Assembly (NCBI RefSeq): GCF_030159095.1
Contig: NZ_BRXS01000006.1
Span: 248,001 to 312,000, forward strand
DNA from: Roseisolibacter agri
Lineage (GTDB): Bacteria; Gemmatimonadota; Gemmatimonadetes; Gemmatimonadales; Gemmatimonadaceae
Length of the DNA: 64,000 nt
Direction of reading: 5' to 3'
Part shown: positions 14,962 to 25,310 of the stretch, piece after piece
Position numbering within the stretch: the stretch's first letter is position 1
Layout: each line of letters starts with the position of its first letter
Notes under the pieces: generated by a model
The model's input: the letters and a program-made list of their open reading frames with translations, nothing else
Databases searched by the model: none
What the model was told of the DNA's origin: nothing
Made by a program: the position numbers and the translations under genes

Positions 14962-16705
14962 CGCGCTTCTCGCGCGCCGGGCGCGGCGCGGCGCCGTTCG
15001 ACGCCGGCTCGCTCGCCGACGGCGCGGTGCGCAGCGCCGCGCCCGCGGCGGCATCGAGCAGCTCGCGCGCGTGGGCGCGACTGACCTCGCTCTCCGGATC
15101 GCCGCCGAGCAGGCGCGCGACCTCGCGCACCCTGTCGTCGCCGGCGAGGACGCGGACGTCCGCCGTCGTCACGCCCGCGCGCGCGCCCTTCGCGACCTGG
15201 ATGTGGTGGTGCGCGCGCGCCGCGAGCTGCGGCAGGTGCGAGATCGCGAACACCTGATGGTGCTCGGCGACGCGCCGCATCGTCTCGCCGACCATCAGCC
15301 CCACGCGCCCGCCGATGCCCGCGTCCACCTCGTCGAACACGAGCGTCGGCACGCGGTCGAGGCGCGCGAGGATCGTCTTGAGCGCGAGCATCACGCGCGA
15401 GAGCTCGCCGCCGGACGCCACGCGCGCGAGCGGCCGCGCGTCGTGGCCGACGTTGAGCGCGACGCGGAACTCGACGTCCTCGGCGCCGGTCGGCCCGGGC
15501 TCCTCGCGCGGCGTCAGCGCGGCGCGGAAGCGGCCGTCCGCCATGCCGAGGTCCGGGAACACCGCCTCGACCGCGGCCGACAGCCGCTCGGACGCGGCGT
15601 GGCGTAGCGCCGACAGCGCGGCCGCCGACTCGTGCAGCCGCTCGCGCGCCTGCGCCTCGCGCGCCTCCAGCGACTTGAGGTCGATCCCGGCCGAATCCAC
15701 CAGGTCGAGCTCCTCGCGCGCCTGACGCCCGGTCTCGATGACTTCAGCCAGCCCCGGCCCGTACTTCTTGCACAGGCGGAAGATCAGGTCGCGGCGGCGC
15801 TGCACGTCGGCCAGCCGCTCGGGATCCAGCTCGACGGCGCGCTCGTACTCCACCAGCTCGCGCGACAGCTCCTCGAGCGCGTAGAAGGCGTTGTCGTACA
15901 GCTCGTTGAGCCGCGCGAGCCCCGGGTCGATGCGCTCGAGGTTCGCGAGCGTGCGGTGCAGCTGCGCGAGCTGGTGCAGCACCCCGTCCTCGCCGCTCTC
16001 CAGCAGCCCGGCCGCGCCGCCCGACAGCGTGCGCAGCTCGTCGGCGTGCTCGAGGCGGCGCGCCTCCTCCTCCAGCCGCTCGTCCTCGCCGGCCTGCAGC
16101 TTCGCGTCCTCGATCTCCTTCACGACGTGCCGCAGGTAGTCGGCGCGACGCTCCGCCTCCGCGCGGCGCGCGGCGAGCGCGCGCATCTCCTCGCGCACGC
16201 GCGCCAGCTCGCCGGCAGCCTCGCGCACGCGCTCCGCCTCGGCCGTCGCGCCGCCGAACGCGTCGAGGATGCGGCGCTGCGAGTCCGCGTCGAGCAGCGT
16301 CTGCGCCTCGTGCTGCCCGTGCAGGTTCACCAGCAGCCGGCCGATCTCCGCGAGCACACCCGCCGTCACCGGCGAGCCGTTCACCCACGCGCGCGCGCGC
16401 CCGCCGGCCGCCACCTCGCGCTTGAGGACGACCGTCTGCTCCTCGACCTCGATGCCGCGCTCGTCGAGCGCGCGCGCGACGTCCTCGCGTCCCACGACGT
16501 CGAACACGCCCTCCACCGACGCGCGGTCGCTCCCGGTGCGGATCAGGTCCGTGCTCGCGCGCTCCCCCAGCAGGAGCCCGAGGGCGCCGACGATGATCGA
16601 CTTGCCCGCACCCGTCTCGCCCGACAGCACGTTGAAGCCGCGGGCGAAGGGGACGGACAGCGACTCGATGATCGCGAAGTTCTTGATCCGGAGCTCGGTG
16701 AGCAT
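14945..16705 (-). CDS. recN: DNA repair protein RecN
   Basis: RecN is an SMC-like ATPase that acts in double-strand break repair. The 586-residue protein has Walker A GETGAGKS near residue 31, long coiled-coil arms (about 160-360), the ABC signature VASGGELSRVMLAL and Walker B LVFDEVDAGIGG. The C-terminal 35 residues are a basic, disordered tail. TAGCTT lies 13 nt before the ATG, giving a very short or absent leader. It converges on the 13174 gene with overlapping ends. Confidence 0.97.
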   Translation of the reverse strand: MLTELRIKNFAIIESLSVPFARGFNVLSGETGAGKSIIVGALGLLLGERASTDLIRTGSDRASVEGVFDVVGREDVARALDERGIEVEEQTVVLKREVAAGGRARAWVNGSPVTAGVLAEIGRLLVNLHGQHEAQTLLDADSQRRILDAFGGATAEAERVREAAGELARVREEMRALAARRAEAERRADYLRHVVKEIEDAKLQAGEDERLEEEARRLEHADELRTLSGGAAGLLESGEDGVLHQLAQLHRTLANLERIDPGLARLNELYDNAFYALEELSRELVEYERAVELDPERLADVQRRRDLIFRLCKKYGPGLAEVIETGRQAREELDLVDSAGIDLKSLEAREAQARERLHESAAALSALRHAASERLSAAVEAVFPDLGMADGRFRAALTPREEPGPTGAEDVEFRVALNVGHDARPLARVASGGELSRVMLALKTILARLDRVPTLVFDEVDAGIGGRVGLMVGETMRRVAEHHQVFAISHLPQLAARAHHHIQVAKGARAGVTTADVRVLAGDDRVREVARLLGGDPESEVSRAHARELLDAAAGAALRTAPSASEPASNGAAPRPAREKRVSGRR

Positions 16706-16718
16706 GCGGCTGGAAGCG

Positions 16719-16724
16719 AAGCTA
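16719..16724 (-). promoter_or_regulatory. Possible -10 element of recN
   Basis: TAGCTT stands 13 nt before the ATG. No -35 consensus is seen, and no LexA-type box was recognised. Confidence 0.35.
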
Positions 16725-16810
16725 CGTCCGTCGGGCCGTCCGTCCGTGCCCGGTCGACGCGTGGAGGTGCGCCGTTCCGCGCGCCGGTCGGCGGCGCGCG
16801 AATGGCGGCC

Positions 16811-17785
16811 TCAGGGCCTACCCGAAGATAGCCCGTCAGTCGGGCTCGCGCCGCCCGTCCCGGTGACGGCGCGTACGCTCGCTGGCGTCTGGCGCAGCAG
16901 CGCCGCGGCGGCGTCCTCGCGCGAGCGCTCGTCGCGCTCCGACAGCCCGCCCCACCCCATCTTCGTGCGCAGGCGCGCGAAGAAGCTGCTGTCGGCGAAC
17001 CGCACGATGAGGACCGGCGTCGCCGCCCGGTGGATCACCAGCGTCTCCGACTCGCCGAGCGTGGTACCCGGCTGCCCGTCGAGGGTCACGAGGAGCTCCT
17101 CGGGGCCGTCGTCGGCCATCAGGCGCAGCTCGGCCGTCGGAGGCAGCACGAGCGGCCGGATCGCGAGCGTGTGCGGCGAGACGGCCGTCAGCACGATCGA
17201 CTCGACGGTCGGCACCACGATCGGTCCGCCCGCGGACAGCGAGTACGCCGTCGATCCGGTGGGCGTGGCGACGACGACGCCGTCGGCCGCGAACGCGCCG
17301 ATCGGCTCCCCGTCGACCCACACCGCGAAGCGCACGACGCGCGCGAAGCCGCCCTTGTGCAGGACGACGTCGTTGAGCGACCGCCAGCGCGCGTGCACCC
17401 GTCCGGAGGCGTCCACCGCGGCGGCGCGCAGCGCCATGCGCGGCTCGGCGTGGTAGTCGCGCTCGACCAGCCGGCGCACGCCCTCCTCCAGCCCGTCGGC
17501 GTCGCAGCTGGTCAGGAAGCCGAGCCGTCCCAGGTTCACGCCCAGGATCGGCGCGGCGCGGTCGTCGAGCAGCCGCGCGGCGCGCAGCAGCGTCCCGTCG
17601 CCGCCGAGGCTGAGCACCGCGTCGACTTCGGTATGCTCGTCGAAGACGTCGGCGTCGGACAGGAACGGCAGCAGCGGCGGCTCGAGGGCCAGCGACATGC
17701 CGAGCTGCGGCACGAGCGCGCGCAGCCGCTGCATGACGTCCGGCAGCCCGCCATAGTCGGAGTTGCCGACGATGCCGAGGCGCAT
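16811..17785 (-). CDS. nadK: NAD kinase
   Basis: NadK makes NADP from NAD and ATP (or polyphosphate). The 324-residue protein has the hallmark LSLGGDGTLLRAAR, NLGRLGFLT, and TPTGSTAYSLSAGGP. About 35 extra residues at the C-terminus, Ser/Ala-rich, follow the conserved domain. It lies 67 bp after dxs on the same strand, so the two may be co-transcribed; both pathways use NADPH. Confidence 0.96.
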   Translation of the reverse strand: MRLGIVGNSDYGGLPDVMQRLRALVPQLGMSLALEPPLLPFLSDADVFDEHTEVDAVLSLGGDGTLLRAARLLDDRAAPILGVNLGRLGFLTSCDADGLEEGVRRLVERDYHAEPRMALRAAAVDASGRVHARWRSLNDVVLHKGGFARVVRFAVWVDGEPIGAFAADGVVVATPTGSTAYSLSAGGPIVVPTVESIVLTAVSPHTLAIRPLVLPPTAELRLMADDGPEELLVTLDGQPGTTLGESETLVIHRAATPVLIVRFADSSFFARLRTKMGWGGLSERDERSREDAAAALLRQTPASVRAVTGTGGASPTDGLSSGRP

Positions 17786-17852
17786 CAGCGCGTGGACCGG
17801 GGTGACGTGCCCGACGTCGGGCGTGAGGCGCTGCGCCGGCGGCGATGCACGC

Positions 17853-19745
17853 TCAGCCCGCGACCGCCTCGCTCTCGTGCAGCGCGCGCACCCGCTCGGC
17901 GATGCCCGTCGCGTCCAGACCGCAGTTCGCCAGCTGGCGCTTCCGCGGCGCCGCGTAGATGATGCGATCGGGGACGCCGTGCGCCACCACGCGTACCGAC
18001 GGCTCGCGGCGCTCGACCACCGACGCCATGTACGCGCCGAAGCCGTTCACCACGGTGCCCTCCTCGACCACCAGCAGCGACCGGTGGTCCGCCAGGAGCG
18101 CGGTCAGCGTGAGCTCGTCGTACGGCTTGAGGTAGCGGCAGTTCACGACGGTCACGTCGAGCCCCTCGGCCGCGAGCGTCTCGGCCGCCTCCAGCGACGG
18201 GCCGACCATCGTGCCGACGGCGAGGATCGCGACCTCGCGTCCGCGGCGCAGCACCTCCCACGTCGCGTGCGGCGTCGCCTCGATCTTCGCGAGGTCCGGC
18301 ACCGCGTCGGGCACCACGTCGCGCGGATAGCGCACGCAGAACGGGCCCGCGTCCTGCTCGACCCCCGCGCGCAGGAGCGCCAGCAGCTCGGTGCCGTCCT
18401 TGGGCGCGGTGACCGTCATGCCGGGCACAGCGAGCATGTACGCGATGTCGTACAGGCCCATGTGCGTCTCGCCATCCTCGCCGACGAGGCCCGCGCGGTC
18501 CATCGCGAACACCACCGGCAGGTGCTGCAGCGCGACGTCGTGCACGACGTTGTCGTAGCCGCGCTGCAGGAACGTCGAGTAGATCGCGACGATGGGCTTC
18601 ACGCCGCGCGTCGCGAGGCCGGCCGCGAACGTCACCGCGTGACCCTCCGCGATGCCGACGTCGAAGAAGCGCTTCGGGTGCGCCTTCGCGAACGCGCCCG
18701 TGCCCGTGCCGCTCGGCATCGCCGCGGTGATGACCGCGACGTCGGGATCGAGCGTGCCCAGCTCCGCGAGCCCCTTCCCGAACACCGCCGTGTAGGCCGG
18801 GTTCGCGGTCGACGCCTTGAGCTGCTTGCCGGTGGACGGATCGTGGCCCGGCGGCAGCGCGTGCCACTTCTCGACGCTCTCGCCGGCTGGGAAGCCCTTG
18901 CCCTTCTGCGTGATGACGTGCACGAGGCGCGGGCCCTTCAGCTCGCGCACCGCCGCGAACGTGTCGACCAGCTGGTCGATGTCGTGGCCGTCGATCGGGC
19001 CGAAGTAGCGGAAGCCCAGCTCCTCGAACAGCACGCCCGGCGTCAGGAACGCCTTGACGCTCTCCTCCCACTTCCGCAGCAGCGTGCCGGGGACGCCGGT
19101 CTTCCCGCCCATGCCGTCGGCGATCTCGCCGATCTTCGAGCGCAGGCGATTGTACAGCGAGTTCCGCTGGACGGAGGTGAGGTACTTGTGCATCGCGCCG
19201 ACGTTGGGCGCGATCGACATCTCGTTGTCGTTCAGCACGACGATGATGTCGCGCTCCGAGTGGCCCGCGTTGTTCAGCCCCTCGTACGCCAGGCCGCACG
19301 ACAGTGCGCCGTCGCCGATGACCGCGGCGACCTTGAAGTCCTCGCCGCGCAGGTCGCGCCCCACCGCCATGCCAAGGGCGGCCGAGATGGAGGTCGCGGC
19401 ATGGCCGGCGCCGAAGGCGTCGTACGGGCTCTCCGTGCGCTTGAGGAAGCCGGAGATGCCCTCCTCCTGGCGCAGCGTCTCCATCCCCTCGTCGCGGCCC
19501 GTGAGCAGCTTGTGCGGGTAGCCCTGGTGCCCGACGTCCCACACGAGCTGATCGCGCGGCGTGTCGAGGACGGCATGCAGCGCGATCGTCAGCTCGACGA
19601 CGCCCAGGCCCGCGCCGATGTGGCCGCCCGTGCGCGAGCAGACGTCGATCAGGCGCGCGCGCATCTCGTCGGCGAGCGCGCGGAGCTCGTCGCGGGAGAA
19701 TGCCTTGAGGTCGGACGTCGACTTCAGGCGGGCGAGCAGGCTCAT
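17853..19745 (-). CDS. dxs: 1-deoxy-D-xylulose-5-phosphate synthase
   Basis: Dxs joins pyruvate and glyceraldehyde-3-phosphate with thiamine diphosphate and opens the MEP isoprenoid pathway. The 630-residue protein has VWDVGHQGYPHKLLTGR, the cofactor motif GDGALSCGLAYEGLNNA ending in LNDN, and in the pyrimidine domain DRAGLVGEDGETHMG and FCVRYPRD. The ATG at 19743-19745 is standard. A minus-strand TAGATT at 19824-19829 may be the -10 box. The upstream gene is a prenyl synthase, so the two isoprenoid steps are adjacent. Confidence 0.98.
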   Translation of the reverse strand: MSLLARLKSTSDLKAFSRDELRALADEMRARLIDVCSRTGGHIGAGLGVVELTIALHAVLDTPRDQLVWDVGHQGYPHKLLTGRDEGMETLRQEEGISGFLKRTESPYDAFGAGHAATSISAALGMAVGRDLRGEDFKVAAVIGDGALSCGLAYEGLNNAGHSERDIIVVLNDNEMSIAPNVGAMHKYLTSVQRNSLYNRLRSKIGEIADGMGGKTGVPGTLLRKWEESVKAFLTPGVLFEELGFRYFGPIDGHDIDQLVDTFAAVRELKGPRLVHVITQKGKGFPAGESVEKWHALPPGHDPSTGKQLKASTANPAYTAVFGKGLAELGTLDPDVAVITAAMPSGTGTGAFAKAHPKRFFDVGIAEGHAVTFAAGLATRGVKPIVAIYSTFLQRGYDNVVHDVALQHLPVVFAMDRAGLVGEDGETHMGLYDIAYMLAVPGMTVTAPKDGTELLALLRAGVEQDAGPFCVRYPRDVVPDAVPDLAKIEATPHATWEVLRRGREVAILAVGTMVGPSLEAAETLAAEGLDVTVVNCRYLKPYDELTLTALLADHRSLLVVEEGTVVNGFGAYMASVVERREPSVRVVAHGVPDRIIYAAPRKRQLANCGLDATGIAERVRALHESEAVAG

Positions 19746-19893
19746 GACGATGCGAGGGAATGGGGCGGACGGACGACGGCGGGCCAGGGCTGCGGGCCCT
19801 CTTCGGTCAGCGCCGCGACACGGAATCTACTGACCAACGGCCGGGACGGCAGGACCGATCCCGGCCGGGCCCCTCACGGGCCCGGGAGCGGCC

Positions 19894-20823
19894 TCAGGAC
19901 CGGCGGGCGACCGTGAACCGGGCCAGGTACTCGAGCGCGGGCGTCAGCAGCCCGACGGCGGCGAGCGCCCCGCAGGCGTCGTCGATCAGCGCCTCGGCGC
20001 GGCGCATCGCGCCGTCGACGCCCAGGAGCGCCGGATAGGTGCTCTTCTGCAGCGCCAGGTCGCGCCCCGCGGTCTTACCGAGCTGGTCGGTCGTCGCCGT
20101 GACGTCGAGGACGTCGTCGGCGATCTGGAACGCGAGGCCGACGGACGAGCCGTAGCGCCGCAGCGCCTCCAGGCGGTCCTCGCCCGCGCCCGCCGCGATC
20201 CCGCCAAGGACCGCCGCCGCGAGGATCAGCGCGCCCGTCTTGGCGCGGTGGATCCGCTCCAGCCGCTCCAGCGACAGCGCCTCCCCCTCCCCTTCCAGGT
20301 CGAGCTGCTGGCCGCCGATCATCCCGCCGGCGCCGGAGGCCTGCATGAGCTCGCGCACGATCGCGCCGCATGCGTCGTCGGGGAGCCCCAGCGCGACCGA
20401 CGCGTCGAGCGCGCACCGCGCCGCCAGCGGCACCATGGCCAGCCCGGCGGCGGTGGCCGCGGCGACGCCGTAGACGCGGTGCACGGTCGGCCGGCCGCGC
20501 CGCATGTCGTCGTCGTCCATGCACGGCAGGTCGTCGTGCACCAGCGAGTAGGCGTGCACGACCTCGACGGCCGCAGCGAGCTCCGCGCCGTCGCCCGCGC
20601 CGCCCGCGGCCTCGTACGCCGCCAGCACGAGGATCGGGCGCAGCCGCTTCCCCTCGCCCAGCAGCGAGTAGCGGATCGCGTCGGCGACCACCGGCTCCAG
20701 CGGGCCGAGGTGGCGGTCGCAGAACGCGCGCAGCGCCTCGTCGACGCGACGCCGCTGCGCCGCGAAGCCGCGCGCGGCCTCCTCCAGCGCCGCGTCCTGC
20801 ACCGCGTCCACCCCGGTCGTCAT
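19894..20823 (-). CDS. ispA: Short-chain polyprenyl diphosphate synthase (farnesyl/geranylgeranyl type)
   Basis: The enzyme elongates DMAPP with IPP. The 309-residue protein shows GKRLRPILVL, the first Asp-rich motif as DDLPCMDDDDMRRGRPT (the bacterial FPP synthase form with two extra residues), GGQQLDL, and the second motif FQIADDVLD. Length and motif fit IspA; geranylgeranyl specificity cannot be excluded. The ATG is 3 bp after the xseB stop, giving an xseA-xseB-ispA-dxs order known in many bacteria. Confidence 0.93.
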   Translation of the reverse strand: MTTGVDAVQDAALEEAARGFAAQRRRVDEALRAFCDRHLGPLEPVVADAIRYSLLGEGKRLRPILVLAAYEAAGGAGDGAELAAAVEVVHAYSLVHDDLPCMDDDDMRRGRPTVHRVYGVAAATAAGLAMVPLAARCALDASVALGLPDDACGAIVRELMQASGAGGMIGGQQLDLEGEGEALSLERLERIHRAKTGALILAAAVLGGIAAGAGEDRLEALRRYGSSVGLAFQIADDVLDVTATTDQLGKTAGRDLALQKSTYPALLGVDGAMRRAEALIDDACGALAAVGLLTPALEYLARFTVARRS

Positions 20824-20826
20824 CGC

Positions 20827-21039
20827 TCAGCCGTCCAGCGCGGGCAGCTCGAAGGTGCCGTCGGTCTTCTCGACCAGCAGCTTCACCTGTGCCTCGGCGC
20901 GCGCGAGCTCGGACGACGCGTCGCGGAGCTTCGCGACGCCTTCCTCGAACAGCCGCAGCGCACGGTCGAGCTCCAGCTCGTCGTGCTCCAGCTCGTCCAC
21001 GATCTCCTGCAGGCGGGCGAGCGTCGTCTCGAAGGTCAT
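20827..21039 (-). CDS. xseB: Exodeoxyribonuclease VII small subunit
   Basis: The 70-residue two-helix protein carries the XseB pattern: TFETTLARLQEIVDELEHDE, LELDRALRLFEEGV and ARAEAQVKLL. It binds the C-terminal part of XseA in exonuclease VII, which degrades ssDNA. The ATG at 21037-21039 follows the xseA stop by 11 bp. A short acidic tail ends the protein. Confidence 0.95.
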   Translation of the reverse strand: MTFETTLARLQEIVDELEHDELELDRALRLFEEGVAKLRDASSELARAEAQVKLLVEKTDGTFELPALDG

Positions 21040-21050
21040 CGTCGGGGCGG

Positions 21051-22520
21051 TCAGGCGTCGTCGCGCGGGCGCGCGGTGGCGGGCACGGTGCCGTCGCGCA
21101 CCTGCAGCTCGAAGGGCATGCTCGCGGCGAAGTCGGCGACGCGGGACAGCGGTCGGCCGTCCGCCGAACGCGCGACGGCGTAGCCGCGTGCCAACGTGGC
21201 GAGGGGGCTGAGCGCGTGCAACCGGCCGGCGAGCGTCTCGACCGCCGCGCGCCGTCGCTCGGTGACGCGCGTCGCGCCCAGCACGAGATCCTCGCGCGTG
21301 GCGACCAGCCGCTCGCCGGCGCGGCGCACGTGCCACGCGCCCAGGTCGCGCAGCGCGTCGGCCAGTGCGCGCACCTCCGCGCGCACCTCGGCCAGCACCG
21401 GCACGCACGCCTCGGCCGCGGCAGAGGGCGTCGGCGCACGCAGGTCGGCGACCAGGTCGCAGAGCGTGATGTCGACCTCGTGCCCGACCGCCGACACGAT
21501 CGGCACCGGGCACGCGGCCACCGCGCGCGCGAGCTGCTCGTCGTTGAACGCCCACAGGTCCTCGCGCGCGCCGCCGCCGCGCCCGATGATCACGACGTCG
21601 ACGTCGCGCCACCGCCCCACGCGCTCGACGGCCGCGCGCAGCTCCTCGGCCGCGCCGTCGCCCTGCACCTTCGCCGGCACGACGACGATCTCGACGAGCG
21701 CCGAGCGACGCCGCGCGACGGCGACGATGTCGTGGAGCGCGGCGCCGTCCGGGCTCGTGATGACCGCGACGCGACGCGGGTAGCGCGGCAGCGCGCGCCG
21801 GCGCGCGGGATCGAGCAGCCCGTCGGCCATCAGCTTGGCGCGCGTCTGCTCCAGCGCCTTCCGCCACAGCCCGTCGCCCTGCGCCTCGATCGCCTTCACG
21901 CTCAGCTGCAGGTCGCCGCGCGCGGCATAGACCGATACCTGACCGAGCGCGACCACCTGCATGCCGTCGTCGGGCATCGCGGGGAGGCGCCGCGCGTCGC
22001 GCGACCACATGACGCACTTCACCTGCGCCACCTGGTCGCGCAGACAGAAGTAGTAGTGGCCGTTGCGGTGTGCCTTGAAGTCGCTGATCTCGCCGCGCAC
22101 CCAGAGCGGCACGAACGCGCCCTCGACGACTTCCTTCAGCGTCTGCGTGAGCGTCGAGACCGTGATCGCCGCGTTGGGCGTCGCGCCTGGGATGCCGGCG
22201 TGGGCCGCGGGCGCGCGCTCCTCCTCCTGCAGCATCGCGTCGAGCGCGGCCTGCAGCTCCGCCTCGCTGCTCGCGGCGTCGAGCCCCGCGGCCGCGGCGA
22301 GCGCGGCGAACGCCTCCATCTCGGGCGTCGGGCGCGCGTACGGATCGACCGCGGGCGCGGGCGTCGCACGCGCGGCGGTCGGACGCGGCGCCGCCTTCGG
22401 GGTCGCACGCGGCGGGCCGAAGAGCGCCTCACCCACGTCGCGACGCGGCGCGGGCGGCTCCGGCGGGAACAGGTCCAGCGCGTCGCCGTCCGGCGCGCCC
22501 GCGCGCCGGCGGCGCGTCAC
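21051..22520 (-). CDS. xseA: Exodeoxyribonuclease VII large subunit with long N-terminal extension
   Basis: Residues from about 118 match XseA: the OB-fold ([37 protein letters not shown]), then the nuclease core with [35 protein letters not shown] and [11 protein letters not shown]. The first 118 residues are a Pro/Ala/Arg-rich, low-complexity extension with one predicted helix (about 65-102) not typical of the family. The C-terminal helical stalk is shorter than in E. coli XseA. The GTG start at 22518-22520 overlaps the folD stop (GTGA). A start closer to the core would need an internal GTG or ATG without evident Shine-Dalgarno. Confidence 0.93.
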   Translation of the reverse strand: MTRRRRAGAPDGDALDLFPPEPPAPRRDVGEALFGPPRATPKAAPRPTAARATPAPAVDPYARPTPEMEAFAALAAAAGLDAASSEAELQAALDAMLQEEERAPAAHAGIPGATPNAAITVSTLTQTLKEVVEGAFVPLWVRGEISDFKAHRNGHYYFCLRDQVAQVKCVMWSRDARRLPAMPDDGMQVVALGQVSVYAARGDLQLSVKAIEAQGDGLWRKALEQTRAKLMADGLLDPARRRALPRYPRRVAVITSPDGAALHDIVAVARRRSALVEIVVVPAKVQGDGAAEELRAAVERVGRWRDVDVVIIGRGGGAREDLWAFNDEQLARAVAACPVPIVSAVGHEVDITLCDLVADLRAPTPSAAAEACVPVLAEVRAEVRALADALRDLGAWHVRRAGERLVATREDLVLGATRVTERRRAAVETLAGRLHALSPLATLARGYAVARSADGRPLSRVADFAASMPFELQVRDGTVPATARPRDDA

Positions 22521-23464
22521 CGGGCGCCCGCGTCCGCGACGCCCGCGAGCTGTCGCGCCGCGCGGACGGTGTTGGCGAGGAGCATCGCGATCGTCATCGG
22601 GCCGACGCCGCCGGGCACCGGCGTGATCGCCGACGCCACCGACCGCACGGCGTCGAAGTCGACGTCGCCCACCAGCCGCGTCCCCGTCTTGGTCGTCGGG
22701 TCGTCGATGCGGTTCATCCCGACGTCGATGACGACCGCGCCCGGCTTCACCATGTCGGCGGTGACGAAGCGCCCGCGCCCGATCGCGGCGATGAGCACGT
22801 CCGCGCGACGCGTGTGCGCCGCGAGGTCGCGCGTGCGGCTGTGGCAGACCGTCACGGTCGCGTCGACGCCCGGCTGCATCAGCAGCGCCGCCATCGGCTT
22901 GCCGACGATGTTGCTGCGGCCGACGACGACCACCTCGGCGCCCTTGAGCGGCACGCCCGCCTCTTCCAGCAGCACCATCACGCCCGCGGGCGTGCAGGGC
23001 GCGAAGCCGTCCCGTTCGCCGATCAGCAGCTTGCCGACGTTCGCCGGATGGAACGCGTCGACGTCCTTGTCCGGGCGGATGCCGCGGATCACCGCCGCCG
23101 GTTCAATCTGCTTCGGCAGCGGCATCTGCACGAGGATGCCGTGCACGCGCTCGTCGGCGTTCAGCCGGTCGACGACGGCGAGCAGCTCCTCCTGCGTCGT
23201 CGTCGCGGGCATGCGGATCGTCTCGCCGCGCATCCCCGCCTCGACCGACTGCTTCTCCTTGTTGCGCACGTAGACGGCGCTCGCGGGGTCGTCGCCCACC
23301 AGCACGACGGACAGCCCGGGCGTGAGCCCGTGCTCGGCCTTCAGCCGCGCGACCTCCTCGGCCACGCGCGCGCGGACGCCCCGGGCGACCGCCGCGCCGT
23401 CGATGAGGCGCGCGCTCCCCTCGTCCTGCACGACGGCGTCCGTCGCCGACGCCTCAGCGCGCAA
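22517..23464 (-). CDS. folD: Methylenetetrahydrofolate dehydrogenase/cyclohydrolase
   Basis: FolD interconverts methylene- and formyl-tetrahydrofolate with NADP. The protein has [21 protein letters not shown] with the catalytic Tyr and Lys, [35 protein letters not shown] and [11 protein letters not shown]. The longest frame starts at TTG (23462-23464) and overlaps the rny stop by 11 bp, giving 315 residues. A GTG at 23429-23431 would remove 11 residues and is equally plausible. Confidence 0.95.
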   Translation of the reverse strand: MRAEASATDAVVQDEGSARLIDGAAVARGVRARVAEEVARLKAEHGLTPGLSVVLVGDDPASAVYVRNKEKQSVEAGMRGETIRMPATTTQEELLAVVDRLNADERVHGILVQMPLPKQIEPAAVIRGIRPDKDVDAFHPANVGKLLIGERDGFAPCTPAGVMVLLEEAGVPLKGAEVVVVGRSNIVGKPMAALLMQPGVDATVTVCHSRTRDLAAHTRRADVLIAAIGRGRFVTADMVKPGAVVIDVGMNRIDDPTTKTGTRLVGDVDFDAVRSVASAITPVPGGVGPMTIAMLLANTVRAARQLAGVADAGAR

Positions 23465-25055
23465 AGTCCACCGCCCGCGTCTCGCGAATCACGACCACCT
23501 TGATCTGCCCCGGATACTGCAGCTCCGCCTCGATGCGCCGCGCGATCTCCTCGGAGAGCGCCGTCATGCGCACGTCGTCCACGTCCTCGGGCGTCACCAC
23601 GATGCGCACCTCGCGGCCCGCCTGGATCGCGAACACCTTCTCCACGCCGCGGTAGCTGGACGCGATCTTCTCGAGCCCCTCCAGCCGCTTCACGTACGTC
23701 TCGAAGGCCTCGCGGCGCGCGCCCGGGCGCGACCCGCTGATCGCGTCGGCGGCCTGCACGAGCACCGAGACCTCGCTCTCGTGCGGCACGTCGTCGTGGT
23801 GCGCGGCGATCGCGTTCACCACCAGCGGATGCTCGCCGTAGCGCGTGGCCATCTCGACGCCGAGCTGGACGTGCGTGCCCTCGTGCTCGTGCGTGAGCAC
23901 CTTGCCCATGTCGTGCAGCAGCGCGCCGCGCTTCGCCATCGCCACGTCCAACCCCAGCTCGGCCGCCATGATCCCGGCCAGCCAGGCGACCTCCTTGGAA
24001 TGCTGGAGGATGTTCTGCCCGTAGCTGGTCCGCCACCGCATGCGCCCCACGAGCTTGATGATCTCGGGGTGCAGCCCGGCGACGCCGACCTCGTAGGCCG
24101 CCTGCTCGCCGGTCTCGAGGATCTGCTTCTCGACCTCCTGGCGCGCCTTGTTGACGACCTCCTCGATGCGCCCCGGGTGGATGCGCCCGTCGGAGACCAG
24201 CTTCTCCAGCGCCTGCCGCGCGACCTCGCGCCGCACCGGGTCGAAGCACGAGACGACCACCGTGTCCGGCGTGTCGTCGATGATGACGTCGACGCCCGTC
24301 GCCAGCTCGAAGGCGCGGATGTTCCGCCCCTCGCGGCCGATGATGCGCCCCTTCATCTCGTCGTTCGGCAGCGCCACCGACGACACGGTCGTCTCCGCCG
24401 TGTGCTCGGCGGCGATCCGCTGCACCGCCAGCGCGACGATCTTCTTCGCCTCGCGCTCGGCGTTCCGGCGCGCGGTCTCGCGGATCTCGCGGATGCGGTT
24501 GGCGGCGTCGGCCTGCGCCTGCTCCTCCATGCGGCGCATCAGCTCCGCCTTCGCGTCCTCGGCGGAGAGGCCGGCCAGCTCCTCGAGCCGGCGCGTCGCG
24601 TCGGCCTTCAGCGCGTCGATCTCGCCCTGCTGGTCCGCCACGACCTTCTCGCGGCGCCCCAGCTCGCTGGCGCGGCGCGCCAGCTCGCGGTCCCGCTGGT
24701 CGATGGTCTCGCTCTTCCGGTCGAGCTGCGCCTCGCGCTCCTGCAGGCGGCGCTCCTCGCGCTCGACCTCCTCGCGCCGGCCGCGCACCTCGCCGTCCTG
24801 CGCCTCGCGGAGCTTGAGCAGCTCCTCCTTTCCGCTGACGACCGCGCTCTTGCGCGCCGCCTCGGCCTCGCGCTCGGCGTCGGCGAGGATGCGCTGCGCG
24901 CTCTCCTCGGCCGTCGCCTTGGCCGCGCGCTGCCGCTCGACCTCCTCGGCGCGGCCGACGGCCCGGCCGGCGCCCTTGCCGTACACGAACGCCCCGACGG
25001 CGGCGCCCAACGCGACGAGCACGCCCAGCAGGGCGAGGATCGCTTGCTCTCCCAT
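23454..25055 (-). CDS. rny: Ribonuclease Y
   Basis: RNase Y is a membrane-anchored endoribonuclease for mRNA turnover. The 533-residue protein has an N-terminal membrane helix (about residues 4-26), a coiled coil (about 35-200), the KH domain motif [19 protein letters not shown], and the HD domain with [28 protein letters not shown] and HHDDVP. The ATG is at 25053-25055. A promoter at 25245-25273 implies an unusually long leader of about 180 nt. Confidence 0.97.
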   Translation of the reverse strand: MGEQAILALLGVLVALGAAVGAFVYGKGAGRAVGRAEEVERQRAAKATAEESAQRILADAEREAEAARKSAVVSGKEELLKLREAQDGEVRGRREEVEREERRLQEREAQLDRKSETIDQRDRELARRASELGRREKVVADQQGEIDALKADATRRLEELAGLSAEDAKAELMRRMEEQAQADAANRIREIRETARRNAEREAKKIVALAVQRIAAEHTAETTVSSVALPNDEMKGRIIGREGRNIRAFELATGVDVIIDDTPDTVVVSCFDPVRREVARQALEKLVSDGRIHPGRIEEVVNKARQEVEKQILETGEQAAYEVGVAGLHPEIIKLVGRMRWRTSYGQNILQHSKEVAWLAGIMAAELGLDVAMAKRGALLHDMGKVLTHEHEGTHVQLGVEMATRYGEHPLVVNAIAAHHDDVPHESEVSVLVQAADAISGSRPGARREAFETYVKRLEGLEKIASSYRGVEKVFAIQAGREVRIVVTPEDVDDVRMTALSEEIARRIEAELQYPGQIKVVVIRETRAVDFAR

Positions 25056-25310
25056 GTCGGATCTATGCTCCAGCGCGGCGCAGGCGCCGCGCAATCGACC
25101 GAGTATGCGCCCATCCGGGAGGCGGACCGGACCACCGTCCACGCGCGCCCGGCGCGGCGCGCCGGACCACCCTCCCATCCCAGCGCCTGATCACGCACCT
25201 AACCACAACGCACGCTTGCACCTACGGAGTCCTGCCTGACGCGCAAGCTACCCGGCGCCCCCGGGAAAGGCAACGCGGCCTCGACCACGGCCCCGCGCGG
25301 GAGCGTGCCC
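25056..25310 (-). other. zapA-rny intergenic region, possible structured leader or small RNA
   Basis: The 255-bp gap contains a minus-strand promoter at its upstream end and about 185 bp of transcribed sequence before rny. A G+C-rich inverted segment lies around 25100-25175, with GGTGGTCCGG-type direct repeats. In many bacteria 6S RNA follows zapA, but I cannot find its conserved structure here. Confidence 0.35.
25245..25273 (-). promoter_or_regulatory. Promoter upstream of rny
   Basis: On the minus strand TTGCCT (25268-25273) and TAGCTT (25245-25250) are 17 bp apart. The start of RNA would be near 25238. Confidence 0.6.

Noticed and set aside
25056-25310. 6S RNA gene
   Set aside because: Position and size fit, but I could not find the closing stem and central bubble, so I list only an unspecified leader or RNA.
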